A stretch of DNA of 64,000 nt, from the NCBI GenBank assembly GCA_946411635.1, contig CAMKES010000003.1, positions 1-64,000 on the forward strand, written 5' to 3'. The stretch comes from an uncultured Clostridia bacterium (lineage in GTDB: Bacteria > Bacillota > Clostridia > Christensenellales > CAG-138). This document shows, piece by piece, positions 41,020 through 51,387 of this stretch. A program made the translations under genes and the position numbers. The notes below the pieces were generated by a model, which did no database searches, was not told the origin of the DNA, and was given only the letters and a program-made list of their open reading frames with translations. Numbering within the stretch: the first letter of the stretch is position 1; each line of letters opens with the position of its first letter.

Positions 41020-42003
41020 TCACAGCCGTTCCCGCAAAGGACGCAGATCAAAGCACCAGCCCTTGCCGCGCTTCACGGAGGGCAGCCCAAGCTCCCGCTT
41101 TGCGTTCTCGACGGTCTTCTGGCTGAACCCCTTTTGCGCGAACAGGCGGTATGCGTCGGCGGACGGGATTTCGTCGCGCGTTGCAGCAAGCTCCTCAAAG
41201 TAATCGATCGCCTGCATGACCTTGGTCGGCAAATCGCCTTCGCCTTTCTCCCCGCCGTGCAGAAGCTCCTCCGCGCAGATGTCGCAAGCGCCGACATATT
41301 CCATTCGGTTGTTCCGCACCGTAAACTGCAGCGTCTGCCCAAGCGCTGCAAGGTTCGATTTGATGTGCGCCAGACACAGCACATCCGATCCGTCCGCCAG
41401 CCGCCGTACCAGAAGAATGCTTCGCGCCGCGCCCGCGATGTCGATCGAGCCGAGCCCGCGGTAGAGACCGCCCTGTCCCTTCGTCTTGTTCATGTGCCCG
41501 ATCAGCACGATTGCGCAGCCGGTGCGCTGGGCGATCCCGCCGAGCGCATGGAACGCCGGACGCACCTCGTTTGCGCGGTGCATATCGACCGCCGCGCCGA
41601 GATACGCCTGCAGGGGATCAAGGATCAGAAGCTTTGCGTTCGTTTTTACGATCGCCTGCTCGATGCGGTCATCCGTAAATGACAGAGACGACTTTGATTC
41701 GTCGATCACAAAGACCCGGCTGCAATCCGCGCCCGCGTCCTCCAGCCGCGGCTTGATCGTGTCCGCCAGCCCGTCCTCCGCGGTCTGATAGATGCAAGTC
41801 ATCGGCTCCCGCGCGTCCTCCTGCCCGAACACCGGCTCGCCGTTCGACAGCCGTGCAATCAGCGACATTAAAAGCATCGTCTTGCCCTCGCCCGGATCGC
41901 CCTGCACGATCGTCACCTTGCCGAAGGGGATGTACGGATACCACAGCCAGTCCACCTCCTGCCGCATGATCTCGCTCATGTTGATCAATTCCAGTTTACG
42001 CAT
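41020..42003 (-). CDS. RepA-like AAA/RecA-fold ATPase
   Basis: TIVQGDPGEGKTMLLMSLIARL Walker A; AKLLILDPLQAYLG Walker B. Confidence 0.85.
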   Translation of the reverse strand: MRKLELINMSEIMRQEVDWLWYPYIPFGKVTIVQGDPGEGKTMLLMSLIARLSNGEPVFGQEDAREPMTCIYQTAEDGLADTIKPRLEDAGADCSRVFVIDESKSSLSFTDDRIEQAIVKTNAKLLILDPLQAYLGAAVDMHRANEVRPAFHALGGIAQRTGCAIVLIGHMNKTKGQGGLYRGLGSIDIAGAARSILLVRRLADGSDVLCLAHIKSNLAALGQTLQFTVRNNRMEYVGACDICAEELLHGGEKGEGDLPTKVMQAIDYFEELAATRDEIPSADAYRLFAQKGFSQKTVENAKRELGLPSVKRGKGWCFDLRPLRERL

Positions 42004-42057
42004 GGTTCCTCCTATCCGGCAGGGGAGCGACCTTGCCGCCCCCGCGCCATACCATCC

Positions 42058-42495
42058 TTATTCGTTTCGAATGCGATCCGCCTCGAGCAGCGTCGTAATC
42101 ATCAGATCAATCACTTCCGCCGGGGTGTCCTCGTCGAAGTACGGGGCAAGATCCTCGCGCCGGAGGATCACAAACGCGTCCGGGTCCGCCGCAACCTCCG
42201 CCGCCGTTGGCTGCGCTGTCGGTTTAAGCAGCGTTCCCATGGAGGCAAGCACTTCGTCGAGCACCGCGTCCTGCTCGTCCTCGTCCTCAGAAAGCTCCAG
42301 GAACATCTGCGGTTCCCGTTCCGCTTTCTCCTCATCCCCCAGCAGCGGCACCGTCATTACGGGGTCGGTTGCCATTGCGTTCAGTTCTTCCTCCGTGATG
42401 TTCGGGTTCTCAGCCATTGCCTGCCGCATGCACCGGCAAAAATCGGCAAAGCTGATCACATCCATCGTTTTGCAGTTCTCGTTTGTCTGTTTCAT
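42058..42495 (-). CDS. Hypothetical acidic element protein
   Basis: ORF track; start MKQTNENCK at 42495. Confidence 0.55.
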   Translation of the reverse strand: MKQTNENCKTMDVISFADFCRCMRQAMAENPNITEEELNAMATDPVMTVPLLGDEEKAEREPQMFLELSEDEDEQDAVLDEVLASMGTLLKPTAQPTAAEVAADPDAFVILRREDLAPYFDEDTPAEVIDLMITTLLEADRIRNE

Positions 42496-42942
42496 GTTGT
42501 TTTTCTCCTTCTGAAATGAATTTGTTGTCCGGAAGGGACAAAGAAGGTTTTGAAGAAAACCCCTTCCGCATATTTCTTGCTTGCTCGTTCTCATGACCGC
42601 CTGCGTTCCTGCGCTGCCTTGCACCGCGTTGCCGCAGCGGGCTGTGCCCGCGACCTTGCCGAATGGCCCGGTTGTTTGCCGTATCCTCGGCGGCAGAACG
42701 ATATGAAGTTGTCAAGGTGCTGAAAGCTTGAAGTGTTTTTCTTTTTTGGCTTTCACCTACTACTCTTATTTACGGGGCTATTGAAATGAACAATTTGTGA
42801 ACATTTCATAGACGGTCAGATTTTGCAGATATTTAGGGAAAAATCAGAAAGGAGCAGGGATAGAATAATTGCCGAAATATGTTGATTAATAGGGCTATTT
42901 CTGATAAAATGACAAAAAGATCATATCGGGATTGGATAATTT

Positions 42943-44292
42943 ATGGAATTTGATTTGACAGAACAACGAAAGAGCTTCCATACGTTATGGAACAATGTAG
43001 CGTTTCATATCAATACAGACTCGGAACGCTTCTCACAGCCGATCATTAAAATGATCGGACCGAAAGACAGCGGAAAAACGCGGCTTGCGCAGGAGATTGC
43101 TCGTACATATCCAAATGTGCTGTATCTGTCCTTTGAGGGGCAAACAAGGGAAGATGCGCTTGCGCTGTTTCAGCAAATGTATCTCAAGAATCATGCGCCT
43201 ATCTCGGATTGGGAGCAGGCGGCTGATGCATATATGAAAGAACATGAAATCGGCTACAAGCTGTTGATCTGGGAGGATGAACATAACCCTGTTCAAAATG
43301 AATGCTATCATGCATTTTCCAAGTATTTAAGGGAAGACTCTGCATTCGTGGTATTTTGCATGATAGAAGAAGGGGACATTGAAATCTATGAAAGCATCTT
43401 TTCGGTACGGTATCGGACGCTTGCGGAATACTGCAAGCTGTTTGCTGCGTATGAGAAAAAAGATATTGTACGTTTGTTCGGATTGACCGAGGGCATTCCT
43501 GCCGTTGCAAAAGAACTGGATACAGAAAAGAATTACGAGGAGAACCTACGAACGCTCCTTGCATTCGATTCTGCTTTTTCGACCTATTTGCCGCAGCTGC
43601 TTCGTGAAACCTTCCGCGCCCCCGAAAGCTATTATCCGATCATTGCAAGCATCGCCTGTGGGAAGCACCGATTAAGCGAAATTGCAAAGGATGTCGGATT
43701 CCCGAATAACAAATGCGGGACCTATCTGGACGCCTTGATCAAGCATGGATTTGTAAGGGAAGAGAAGAGCGAGCCCGGCGCTTGGGCGCGGTACTATCTT
43801 GCAAACAGCTATTATATTGCTTGGGGCAGGTATGTATACGGAATGCAGAACCTGCAGATAGCGACGCCGGACTTGCTGATGCAGATGGTAAAAGAAAGCA
43901 TTGACGAGGCAGTCGCGCTCCCTGCGCTGCATGCCGCTTGCATACGCTATATCCAGCAGAAACCAAAGTTTGAGTACTGGCTTCGATCCCCCGATTCAAA
44001 CAGAATTAAAAAAGCCGTTCCGGTAAAGCTTTGGAACGGCACAACGGTGATTTTGGATTATTATGACTCGGACGATAGTGACTCTCTGATCGGGATCTTT
44101 CCGCATGGACTGGATAAACGCTATACGATTGACGATTATGAGCAAATCACGGAAGCGATCAGCCAACATGAAGGGCTCGATAGCGCACAAATCCTTTTGT
44201 TCAGTCTATATCGGTTCAGCGATTGGATCGTTCATAAGGCGGCACGAAACGCCCTGCTGTATGCGGTGACCATAGAGCGGTTGAAGTATTAG
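42943..44292 (+). CDS. P-loop ATPase (ATPase_2/DUF234-like) with HTH
   Basis: IKMIGPKDSGKTRLAQEIARTYPNVLYLSFEG; KLLIWEDEHNP; HRLSEIAKDVGFPNNKCGTYLDALIKHGFV wHTH. Confidence 0.75.
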   Translation: MEFDLTEQRKSFHTLWNNVAFHINTDSERFSQPIIKMIGPKDSGKTRLAQEIARTYPNVLYLSFEGQTREDALALFQQMYLKNHAPISDWEQAADAYMKEHEIGYKLLIWEDEHNPVQNECYHAFSKYLREDSAFVVFCMIEEGDIEIYESIFSVRYRTLAEYCKLFAAYEKKDIVRLFGLTEGIPAVAKELDTEKNYEENLRTLLAFDSAFSTYLPQLLRETFRAPESYYPIIASIACGKHRLSEIAKDVGFPNNKCGTYLDALIKHGFVREEKSEPGAWARYYLANSYYIAWGRYVYGMQNLQIATPDLLMQMVKESIDEAVALPALHAACIRYIQQKPKFEYWLRSPDSNRIKKAVPVKLWNGTTVILDYYDSDDSDSLIGIFPHGLDKRYTIDDYEQITEAISQHEGLDSAQILLFSLYRFSDWIVHKAARNALLYAVTIERLKY

Positions 44293-44366
44293 AACAATAA
44301 CATTTTGGTAACTTTTTTTCTTATCGTTCATGGTACAATGAGATTTGGAAAGAGGTGCTTTTCGTT

Positions 44367-45032
44367 ATGAATAGAATCTTGTTGGTAGAAGATGATCATG
44401 CGATTGCGGATGCAGTTGCATTGAACCTGCGGACGGTCGGCTATGAAGTTGCTGCATTTGACGACGGCAATGAAGCAGCCGCTTCGCTTGAGAAGGATCA
44501 TTCTTTTGATCTTGCACTCTTGGATATCATGCTGCCCGGTCTCGACGGCTTCTCGCTGTTTTCGCTAATGCAGAAATACAACATTCCCGTCATCTATATG
44601 ACCGCCAAAACAGACAGCGAATCGGAGGTGCGCGGGCTCAAGGAAGGTGCGGAGGATTATATCGTCAAGCCGTTTGAAATCGTGACGCTGCTCGTGCGGA
44701 TCGAAAAGGTGTTGGCAAGAACCGGACGGCTAAACCAAATCTATCGCTTTAAGGAGTTTACATTGGACGCAGAAAACCGGATTCTGACGCGTGCCGGTGA
44801 GCCAATTGAACTGACGCCGATGGAGTTTGATGTGCTGACGGTGCTGATGAAAAACAAGAACCGCACGGTTTCACGCGACCGCATCTTGAACGAAATCTGG
44901 GGTGAATGCTATTATGGTGATACACGTACTGTCGATGTTCGTGTGGCGAACCTCAGAAAAAAGCTAGGGCTGACCGATGAGATCCGCACCATTTCCAAGG
45001 TCGGATACCGATTGGAGGAGCGGCGGAAATGA
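44367..45032 (+). CDS. OmpR-family response regulator
   Basis: MNRILLVEDDHAIADAVA, LLDIMLPGLDG, wHTH RTVDVRVANLRKKLG. Confidence 0.93.
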   Translation: MNRILLVEDDHAIADAVALNLRTVGYEVAAFDDGNEAAASLEKDHSFDLALLDIMLPGLDGFSLFSLMQKYNIPVIYMTAKTDSESEVRGLKEGAEDYIVKPFEIVTLLVRIEKVLARTGRLNQIYRFKEFTLDAENRILTRAGEPIELTPMEFDVLTVLMKNKNRTVSRDRILNEIWGECYYGDTRTVDVRVANLRKKLGLTDEIRTISKVGYRLEERRK

Positions 45033-46474
45033 AGCTTTGGAAAAAAGTATCCCTGCTTTGCGGTACGGTGTTGATTCTTGTTGCGGGCATTTGCCTGACG
45101 CTTTTGATCGTTAGGTCTGGAGAGAAAGTATTAGGCTTGACTTATAGCTATGCCGAGCAAAAGCAGCAAGCACTTGTGACATCTTTTCAAAATATGTTGC
45201 GCTATTATCATGAAGAGCATGACAGCGAGGTTGCCACGCGTTCCTTGGTGAAGTACTGCTTTTCTCAGTACGCAGATGACGAAGCCGTCCTGATCTATCG
45301 GGATGAAACAATAAGCTCCAATCTGACATTTGACCCCTCGGACTATCTTTCCATAGATAACACGAACGATCTTCCCTACAATGATACGGACGATGTTTGG
45401 ATCGACGAGGACGAGAAACCGCAGCACTTTGTCGGTACGGTGAATGGAAAGCGGCTTCTGATCGTCGGGAGCAGCGTCGACCTGCCTTCCGAGTTTTCTC
45501 ATTCCTACAGCGGCAATTCCTTGTGCCGAATCTATATCGTACAGGAAATTTCGCCGGTATATACACAGATTCGCTTGATGACCGGACAGTTTCTTGCGAT
45601 CGGTGCGGCGTGCATTATCATAGGATTGATTTGTATTGCACTCCTCGTTCGACGAGCATTGCGTCCCTTGCAAACGCTGCAAAACGCGGCGTCGCGGATT
45701 GCGGCAGGCAGTTACGGCGAGCGAGCTTCCGTTTCGTCCAATGACGAGATCGGCGCGCTTGCACGAGATTTCAATGCAATGGCGGCGTCTGTGGAACAGC
45801 GGATTGACGAGCTCACCGAAACGACGGAACGGCAGCGGCTCTTTATCGGCGGTGTGACGCACGAGTTCAAGACCCCTCTGACCGCGCTTTTGCTGAACGC
45901 GGATTCGCTGCAGAATACCTACATGGAAGAGGACGAACAGATCGCAGCGCTTTCCCGAATCCGGCATCAGGCGCATTGGCTCGAGCGGCTGGTGCAGAAG
46001 CTTCTGAAGCTGATCACACTAAATGAAAAGCCGAAAAAGGAACCGGTTTCCGTTCCGCTGCTCTTGGAGCGCGTGCGGGAGAGTACATCCGATACGCTTG
46101 CCGCACGCGGCGTCTCCTTGGAAACGGATTGCCGTGTGGCGCAATTGGAGTTGGATGCCGATCTTATGCAATCGGTCTTGATCAACCTGATCGACAATTC
46201 TTCAAAAGCATCCAAGGAGGGACAGACCGTAACTGTCACGGCGGATGCGGAGGGTTTTGCCGTTTCCGATAGCGGCTGTGGCATTCCGCAGGCGGAAATC
46301 GATCGGATCACCGAACCGTTCTACATGGTAGATCGTTCCCGCAGCAAAAAGCTCGGCGGTGTCGGGCTCGGGCTTGCGCTTGTCAAGGAGATCGTCAAGG
46401 CGCATAGTGGACATCTTACGATCGAAAGCACGGTTGGCAAAGGAACGATTGTGCGGGTAATTCTCAAACGGTAA
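45029..46474 (+). CDS. HAMP-domain sensor histidine kinase
   Basis: GGVTHEFKTPLTALL H-box, HAMP, GVGLGLALVKEIVKAHSG; 4-bp overlap with the regulator gene. Confidence 0.93.
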   Translation: MKLWKKVSLLCGTVLILVAGICLTLLIVRSGEKVLGLTYSYAEQKQQALVTSFQNMLRYYHEEHDSEVATRSLVKYCFSQYADDEAVLIYRDETISSNLTFDPSDYLSIDNTNDLPYNDTDDVWIDEDEKPQHFVGTVNGKRLLIVGSSVDLPSEFSHSYSGNSLCRIYIVQEISPVYTQIRLMTGQFLAIGAACIIIGLICIALLVRRALRPLQTLQNAASRIAAGSYGERASVSSNDEIGALARDFNAMAASVEQRIDELTETTERQRLFIGGVTHEFKTPLTALLLNADSLQNTYMEEDEQIAALSRIRHQAHWLERLVQKLLKLITLNEKPKKEPVSVPLLLERVRESTSDTLAARGVSLETDCRVAQLELDADLMQSVLINLIDNSSKASKEGQTVTVTADAEGFAVSDSGCGIPQAEIDRITEPFYMVDRSRSKKLGGVGLGLALVKEIVKAHSGHLTIESTVGKGTIVRVILKR

Positions 46475-46555
46475 TAATTCCGTAATCTTTCGGTAACGAC
46501 ATTACTTTTTGAAAGGGCTATGATTTAGATAAAGTCTAAAGCGTGAGGTAGCTAA

Positions 46556-47794
46556 ATGAAAAAAACAGTTCTGGTTTTATTGATAATCACAGCTTTGCTG
46601 TCTTTGTTTTTGGGGTGTCAACCGACGCCGGACGAGCCGTTTGTCGTTTCAAAGGATCAGCAGGAAATGATCGGAAAAGCACAGGAGACCGCTGCGCCGA
46701 ATGCAGCCGAACCGGTGACGGAGCATGTACAGGAATCCTTTTCGGAACACGGGGTGTCTGTTGAGGTCGACGCGAACGTGACGATTCCGTATGGGGAAAT
46801 GCCGATCATTCGCGTCCACGGTATCAATTTTGCACAGGAGACGGTTGATCGATTTTGGGACGTTCTGATCGGTGACACGACAATGTATGATTTGCTCGAC
46901 GAAGCCGGAAAAGAAACGAACGCGGCGCTGAATACCCGGGACGACGGTGTAACGCTGCTGATTGCAGCAGAGCATCCCAACGGCGAGTGGTGGAAAAAGG
47001 ACGGCAAGTATTTCAATGTTCTGAATAACCGGGAAACCCCGTACGGAAAGGGCAAGCCGTTGAATTATGATGCAACGCTGTGTTACCGTTTTGCTTATTC
47101 CTTCGAGGAGTTTTTTGAGGACGCCTCTGATCGTCAGCCGATTACAGAACGTTCTGCGGTCTCGAACGGCGTGAATCTCAATATGACGCCGGACGAAGCG
47201 ATGCGGCGGGCGACGGAATGGATCGAACGGTTGGATGTCCCGTTTACGCCGATGCGTGTGACGGCGGTGCGGGACGAAGCAAAGCAGGACGCATATCTGA
47301 TCGAGTGTGCGCGTGTCGTCAACGGGGTGCCGATCGCCGTCACGGACGGTTACAGCCGATTGGATCCGAAGACCTCGGTTACGGTTGACTGGTATTATGA
47401 AAGCTTCAAAATCCTGCTTTCCGATGAAGACCTGTTGGCGCTGCAATGGGAATCCCCAATCGAGAAAGAGGATACGGTCGTTGAAAACAGCAGTCTTCTG
47501 CCGTTCGACAAAGTGATGGATGTTTTTCGCACCATGATGCCGATTCGATATGCCGCCTCCTATGAGGATCGGTCGGAGGTCTACGCAATCGGCGATATTC
47601 GATTGGAGCTTGTGCGCGTATTGGAGCAGAATGTTCAGAATTCCGGTCTGTTGGTTCCTGTATGGTGCTTTTACGGAACGAATCGAGAAAAAGCGAAGAA
47701 CGGTTCGAATTATCAGGGCGTCGAAATCTACGGATGCTGGCTGATGATCAACGCGATCGACGGCAGCATCATCGATCCGCAGAAAGGGTATTGA
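46556..47794 (+). CDS. Lipoprotein (DUF6034-like), paralogue 1
   Basis: LFLGCQPTPDEPFVVSKDQQEMI lipobox and motif. Confidence 0.7.
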   Translation: MKKTVLVLLIITALLSLFLGCQPTPDEPFVVSKDQQEMIGKAQETAAPNAAEPVTEHVQESFSEHGVSVEVDANVTIPYGEMPIIRVHGINFAQETVDRFWDVLIGDTTMYDLLDEAGKETNAALNTRDDGVTLLIAAEHPNGEWWKKDGKYFNVLNNRETPYGKGKPLNYDATLCYRFAYSFEEFFEDASDRQPITERSAVSNGVNLNMTPDEAMRRATEWIERLDVPFTPMRVTAVRDEAKQDAYLIECARVVNGVPIAVTDGYSRLDPKTSVTVDWYYESFKILLSDEDLLALQWESPIEKEDTVVENSSLLPFDKVMDVFRTMMPIRYAASYEDRSEVYAIGDIRLELVRVLEQNVQNSGLLVPVWCFYGTNREKAKNGSNYQGVEIYGCWLMINAIDGSIIDPQKGY

Positions 47795-47797
47795 AAC

Positions 47798-49177
47798 ATG
47801 AAAAAGTATGTATGTTTGATACTGCTTGCACTGCTCTTTCTCTGTGCCTGTCAACCGACGCCGGACGAGCCGTTTGTCGTTTCAAAGGATCAGCAGGAAA
47901 TGCTGGAAGCTGCAAAGGACGGCAAGGACAATTCTGCATTGCTTGCCGCGCTGGAGGTGCCGGATCGTTTTTCGGGCGATTGGAAAGGCGTAAACGACAT
48001 TGTTCATGTCATAGCCGATGCAGAGATTCTATTGCCCGATACAGAGCAGATTCCCGCTGGCAAGATCACGCGGAGGGAGTTTTTACAGAGCGATTTGGAT
48101 ATCTTTCTGCGCGTCTTTCTAAAGGGCAATCCCTTCTATGAGGAAGTAACTGTCACGAAGCAGGAAGCACTGGAACGCTTAAAAACCTATCAAGCGATGC
48201 AAAGCGGCGAGCTTCCGCTTTCGGGCGACACGACCATGGAGAAGCTTCCGGGGCTGATCTCCTACTATGAAGAACTTGCCCGCACTGCACCGGACGAAGG
48301 CGAGCTGCGGCTTGCGCCGACAAGCTTCGTGTCGGATTCGATGATGTCGAAAATGACCGGATGGTCGAATGTGAACGGGAAAAAGGTGCATCTGTGCGTG
48401 CAGAACTTTGATATTTGGAATACCGCTGTTTTTTATCAGGATGGATATGGCGATACAAATTACAGCTATACGCAAGCTGCGTCTTCCGCGCCGGAATTCT
48501 TTGAAACGCAGGCGATTGAAATGGGGAATGCATTGATCGCCGAGCTTGGACTTACAGACGTCGTTTGCGATCAGATCATGCCGGTCATGTTTTCGGATGC
48601 GCAGTATATTGTCTCCGAAAGAAGCGATGCGGACGGGGCAAATGAAATTACACAGGAAAACATAGCCGGATATCGGATGCAGTATGTTCGAACATTGGAT
48701 GGATGTCCGATCGGATATACAGGTGTGATGGGTGCGGCTGTCGATGAATCCTACAGCAAAGCATGGCCGTATGAAACAATTGAGATTTGTGTAACAAAAG
48801 AAGGCGTTGTTTATTTCAGATGGAGCGCACCGACCGATGAACCGGAATTGACGCTTAAGGATACGCAACTCATGCGCTTTGATGAAATTGCGTCTGTTTT
48901 TGAGCGTATGATCATGGTCAAATACGCCTATTTTCAGAACGCGCTTGCAGATGGCGTAGACATTCATGCCACGATCCGAATGGATCAGGTGAAACTCACG
49001 CTCATGCGAATCCGGGCAAAGAACAGTCAGGAAGATGGGCTGTTGATTCCGGTTTGGGATTTCTACGGAACTGTGACGATCGTGAATAACGGGGATGAAA
49101 CGACAATGAAACGTACGATCCTTCTAACACTGAATGCAATCGACGGCAGTCTGATCGACCGCGAATTAGGATATTAA
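47798..49177 (+). CDS. Lipoprotein (DUF6034-like), paralogue 2
   Basis: FLCACQPTPDEPFVVSKDQQEML; shared start motif and C-terminal LNAIDGSLID. Confidence 0.7.
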   Translation: MKKYVCLILLALLFLCACQPTPDEPFVVSKDQQEMLEAAKDGKDNSALLAALEVPDRFSGDWKGVNDIVHVIADAEILLPDTEQIPAGKITRREFLQSDLDIFLRVFLKGNPFYEEVTVTKQEALERLKTYQAMQSGELPLSGDTTMEKLPGLISYYEELARTAPDEGELRLAPTSFVSDSMMSKMTGWSNVNGKKVHLCVQNFDIWNTAVFYQDGYGDTNYSYTQAASSAPEFFETQAIEMGNALIAELGLTDVVCDQIMPVMFSDAQYIVSERSDADGANEITQENIAGYRMQYVRTLDGCPIGYTGVMGAAVDESYSKAWPYETIEICVTKEGVVYFRWSAPTDEPELTLKDTQLMRFDEIASVFERMIMVKYAYFQNALADGVDIHATIRMDQVKLTLMRIRAKNSQEDGLLIPVWDFYGTVTIVNNGDETTMKRTILLTLNAIDGSLIDRELGY

Positions 49178-49190
49178 GCTTTTTATACAA

Positions 49191-49222
49191 TAGCCGTCGG
49201 GATCATCCCGACGGCTGTAGCT
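49191..49222. terminator. Terminator-like hairpin between convergent genes
   Basis: agccgtcgggatcatcccgacggct. Confidence 0.6.
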
Positions 49223-49228
49223 GATTTC

Positions 49229-49684
49229 TTATGCGATGGAAACGATCAGCTTTGCATCCAACGCCTGCGCAATGCGATTTAGGGTGTTCACGGACGGATT
49301 CGCAATGCCGCGCTCAATCTTCGATAGGTCGGACTGATCGATGCCGGTCATTTCAGAAAGCTCCTTCTGTGAAAGCCCTTTCTTCGCTCGTGCGGCGGCG
49401 ACTGCATTGCCGACCATTACAAATGCAGCGGGCTTCTCCTCACGAACGGTTTCGCCGTCCTCATAGATCGTCTCTGCTTCGATGTCAAGATCGTCGTTCC
49501 AGACAATGCCGTACGGACCTAAAAGCTGACCAGAAGTGAATAGAGCTCGATCCTTCAATGCTTCCAACTGCGGGTACTTCGGGAAAAGGGCAGACATATC
49601 ATAGCGCTTGACCTTACCGTCCTGAAACGTCAGTTCAAGTGTTGTGCCTTCCCGGTATTCCAATTTGATTGCCTTGTGAAACAT
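49229..49684 (-). CDS. DUF2442-like / XRE HTH fusion protein (putative antitoxin)
   Basis: N-terminal TLELTFQDGKVKRYDMSALF; C-terminal ARAKKGLSQKELSEMTGIDQSDLSKIERGIANPSVNTLNRIAQAL. Confidence 0.82.
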   Translation of the reverse strand: MFHKAIKLEYREGTTLELTFQDGKVKRYDMSALFPKYPQLEALKDRALFTSGQLLGPYGIVWNDDLDIEAETIYEDGETVREEKPAAFVMVGNAVAAARAKKGLSQKELSEMTGIDQSDLSKIERGIANPSVNTLNRIAQALDAKLIVSIA

Positions 49685-49939
49685 TTAGATCAGCGGCGGG
49701 AGCTTTCGATACTGTTCGGTCTCCCACATTTCCTCCAGTTCTTTTTGATAGGTCATGATGAATTCCTTCACCAGTTCCTTTGCCTTCGGCGGGAATTCTC
49801 CCTCCATGATCTCGCCGGTCGCGATCAGAAACGGCGCATCGAAATCCTGTGTGATTGCATGAACGTGCGGCGGGTTGTGCTCCTTGTTGCGCAGGTACAT
49901 CACAATAATGATTCCGTAAAAATGACAAATGGTCGGCAT
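49685..49939 (-). CDS. DUF4160 protein (putative toxin partner)
   Basis: MPTICHFYGIIIVMYLRNKEHNPPHVHAITQDF; ends next to the start of the HTH gene. Start at 49939. Confidence 0.8.
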   Translation of the reverse strand: MPTICHFYGIIIVMYLRNKEHNPPHVHAITQDFDAPFLIATGEIMEGEFPPKAKELVKEFIMTYQKELEEMWETEQYRKLPPLI

Positions 49940-50082
49940 GTTCCGTTCACCTTTCCTTTCAGCTACAGTATAGGGGATATATCCCATATTTGTCAAGAGG
50001 ATTCCTAGAATTATTATATCGCAGCACCATGGTAAATAATCATTAAAAGCACTGTATCCAGTGTGTAGGCGCAGGACTACTC

Positions 50083-51066
50083 CTACTTTGTACTGGCATC
50101 CTGCCCAATCTGATAAATCGGGGCATCAACTATGTCAAGTGAGATCCCATTCACTAGTCGCAAATCAGAAGATACGGCTTTACATAACTCGGGATTGAAC
50201 AAAACTACATTAACACCCCCTTTATGCAGAGAACTGTTAAAGCGTAATCCATCGAAACCCATTCGCTTGATTTCTTCCGCTAAAAACTGAGTTGGCAAAT
50301 AATGCTGCACTTCGCCGTTAAAGGGCTTTGAAAACATTTTACCAATCATATCGTATAAACTTGACCATTGATTGTCTGTAATACGCATCTGATCTTGAAT
50401 ATCCAATGTTAAGTCATAAACAATAATATCTTTCAGAAGACGAAACTCTGCGACGCTTACTATATCACCAATAATAGGTCTTATTTCATATACTGGGGTT
50501 CTATCGTCTTCACACAAATATAGATACCGGATATGATCCGGATTTGCCCGCCCATTTCCCACCAAATTTGATTTTGGCGCGGTTGATTCTATTGCCGAGT
50601 ACCCTTTAAATCTCACATTCTTCTTCCACTTTTGCTGAAGATTACTTGCGGTTTTGCTGCTTGAAGCTTTGCATGCATCTAAATTGCTATAATACTGTGA
50701 TTGAAGTGACAGCAATTTCTCTGAATCTGAAAGGCTTTTAGTGAACTCATCTATTTCCTTTGAACTGTGTCCCGTCGACTTCATGTAATACCGCAAAAGC
50801 TTATCATAGCTATTATACGGATAAACACGAGCACGATAAAAGACCGAATTGCTTGGGATCTTTTTTGCAGCTCTTTCAGCGCAATCATGCAGTTCTGCTA
50901 CAACAGGGCTTTTTGAGGAAAAGCGATTTGTATAAATCAAATCCTTTTCGAACTGATCCCACTTTTCTTTTTGTTGTCTTTCGTCTTCTTCCAAAAGAAG
51001 CAAAAGAGCAAGAAAATACTCTTCGTTAGTCAGATCATTCGTCTTTTCGTTTTTCGGAGTCTCCAT
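50083..51066 (-). CDS. RES-domain protein
   Basis: FYRARVYPYN...GRANPDHIRYLYLCEDDRTPVYEIRPIIGDIVSVAEF; FLAEEIKRMGFDGLRFNSSL. Confidence 0.75.
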   Translation of the reverse strand: METPKNEKTNDLTNEEYFLALLLLLEEDERQQKEKWDQFEKDLIYTNRFSSKSPVVAELHDCAERAAKKIPSNSVFYRARVYPYNSYDKLLRYYMKSTGHSSKEIDEFTKSLSDSEKLLSLQSQYYSNLDACKASSSKTASNLQQKWKKNVRFKGYSAIESTAPKSNLVGNGRANPDHIRYLYLCEDDRTPVYEIRPIIGDIVSVAEFRLLKDIIVYDLTLDIQDQMRITDNQWSSLYDMIGKMFSKPFNGEVQHYLPTQFLAEEIKRMGFDGLRFNSSLHKGGVNVVLFNPELCKAVSSDLRLVNGISLDIVDAPIYQIGQDASTK

Positions 51067-51387
51067 TCCTTTATCCCTTCACAAAGTACTAGTATTCCTA
51101 ACTGGTGAACCATTAATCAAGTATCCTAGTATTATTATATCGACTTTTTTCGTTATTTCAACAGACTAGTCTTCATTTCGTGGTAAAAGCAAGCTGATAA
51201 TACGAATAGACTAACGGACGCCTTATTCATACGCTTGAACTTCAAACAAATTAGGGAACAAATTAGCGTTTGACAAAGGAAAGAATTCCCTGATTTGCGC
51301 TGCGAGAGAAGTGCTGGAGGCGGTTCTGACGTGCTAATATATTCGCAATTCATTGACATAAGAAAAGGAATTTGCTAAAATATAAGC

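Noticed and set aside
40485-41051. ORFs 40485-41051, 40553-40840 and 40624-40956 in the oriT region
   Set aside because: No domain signal, mutually overlapping; the region is better explained as non-coding with the MobV nick site.
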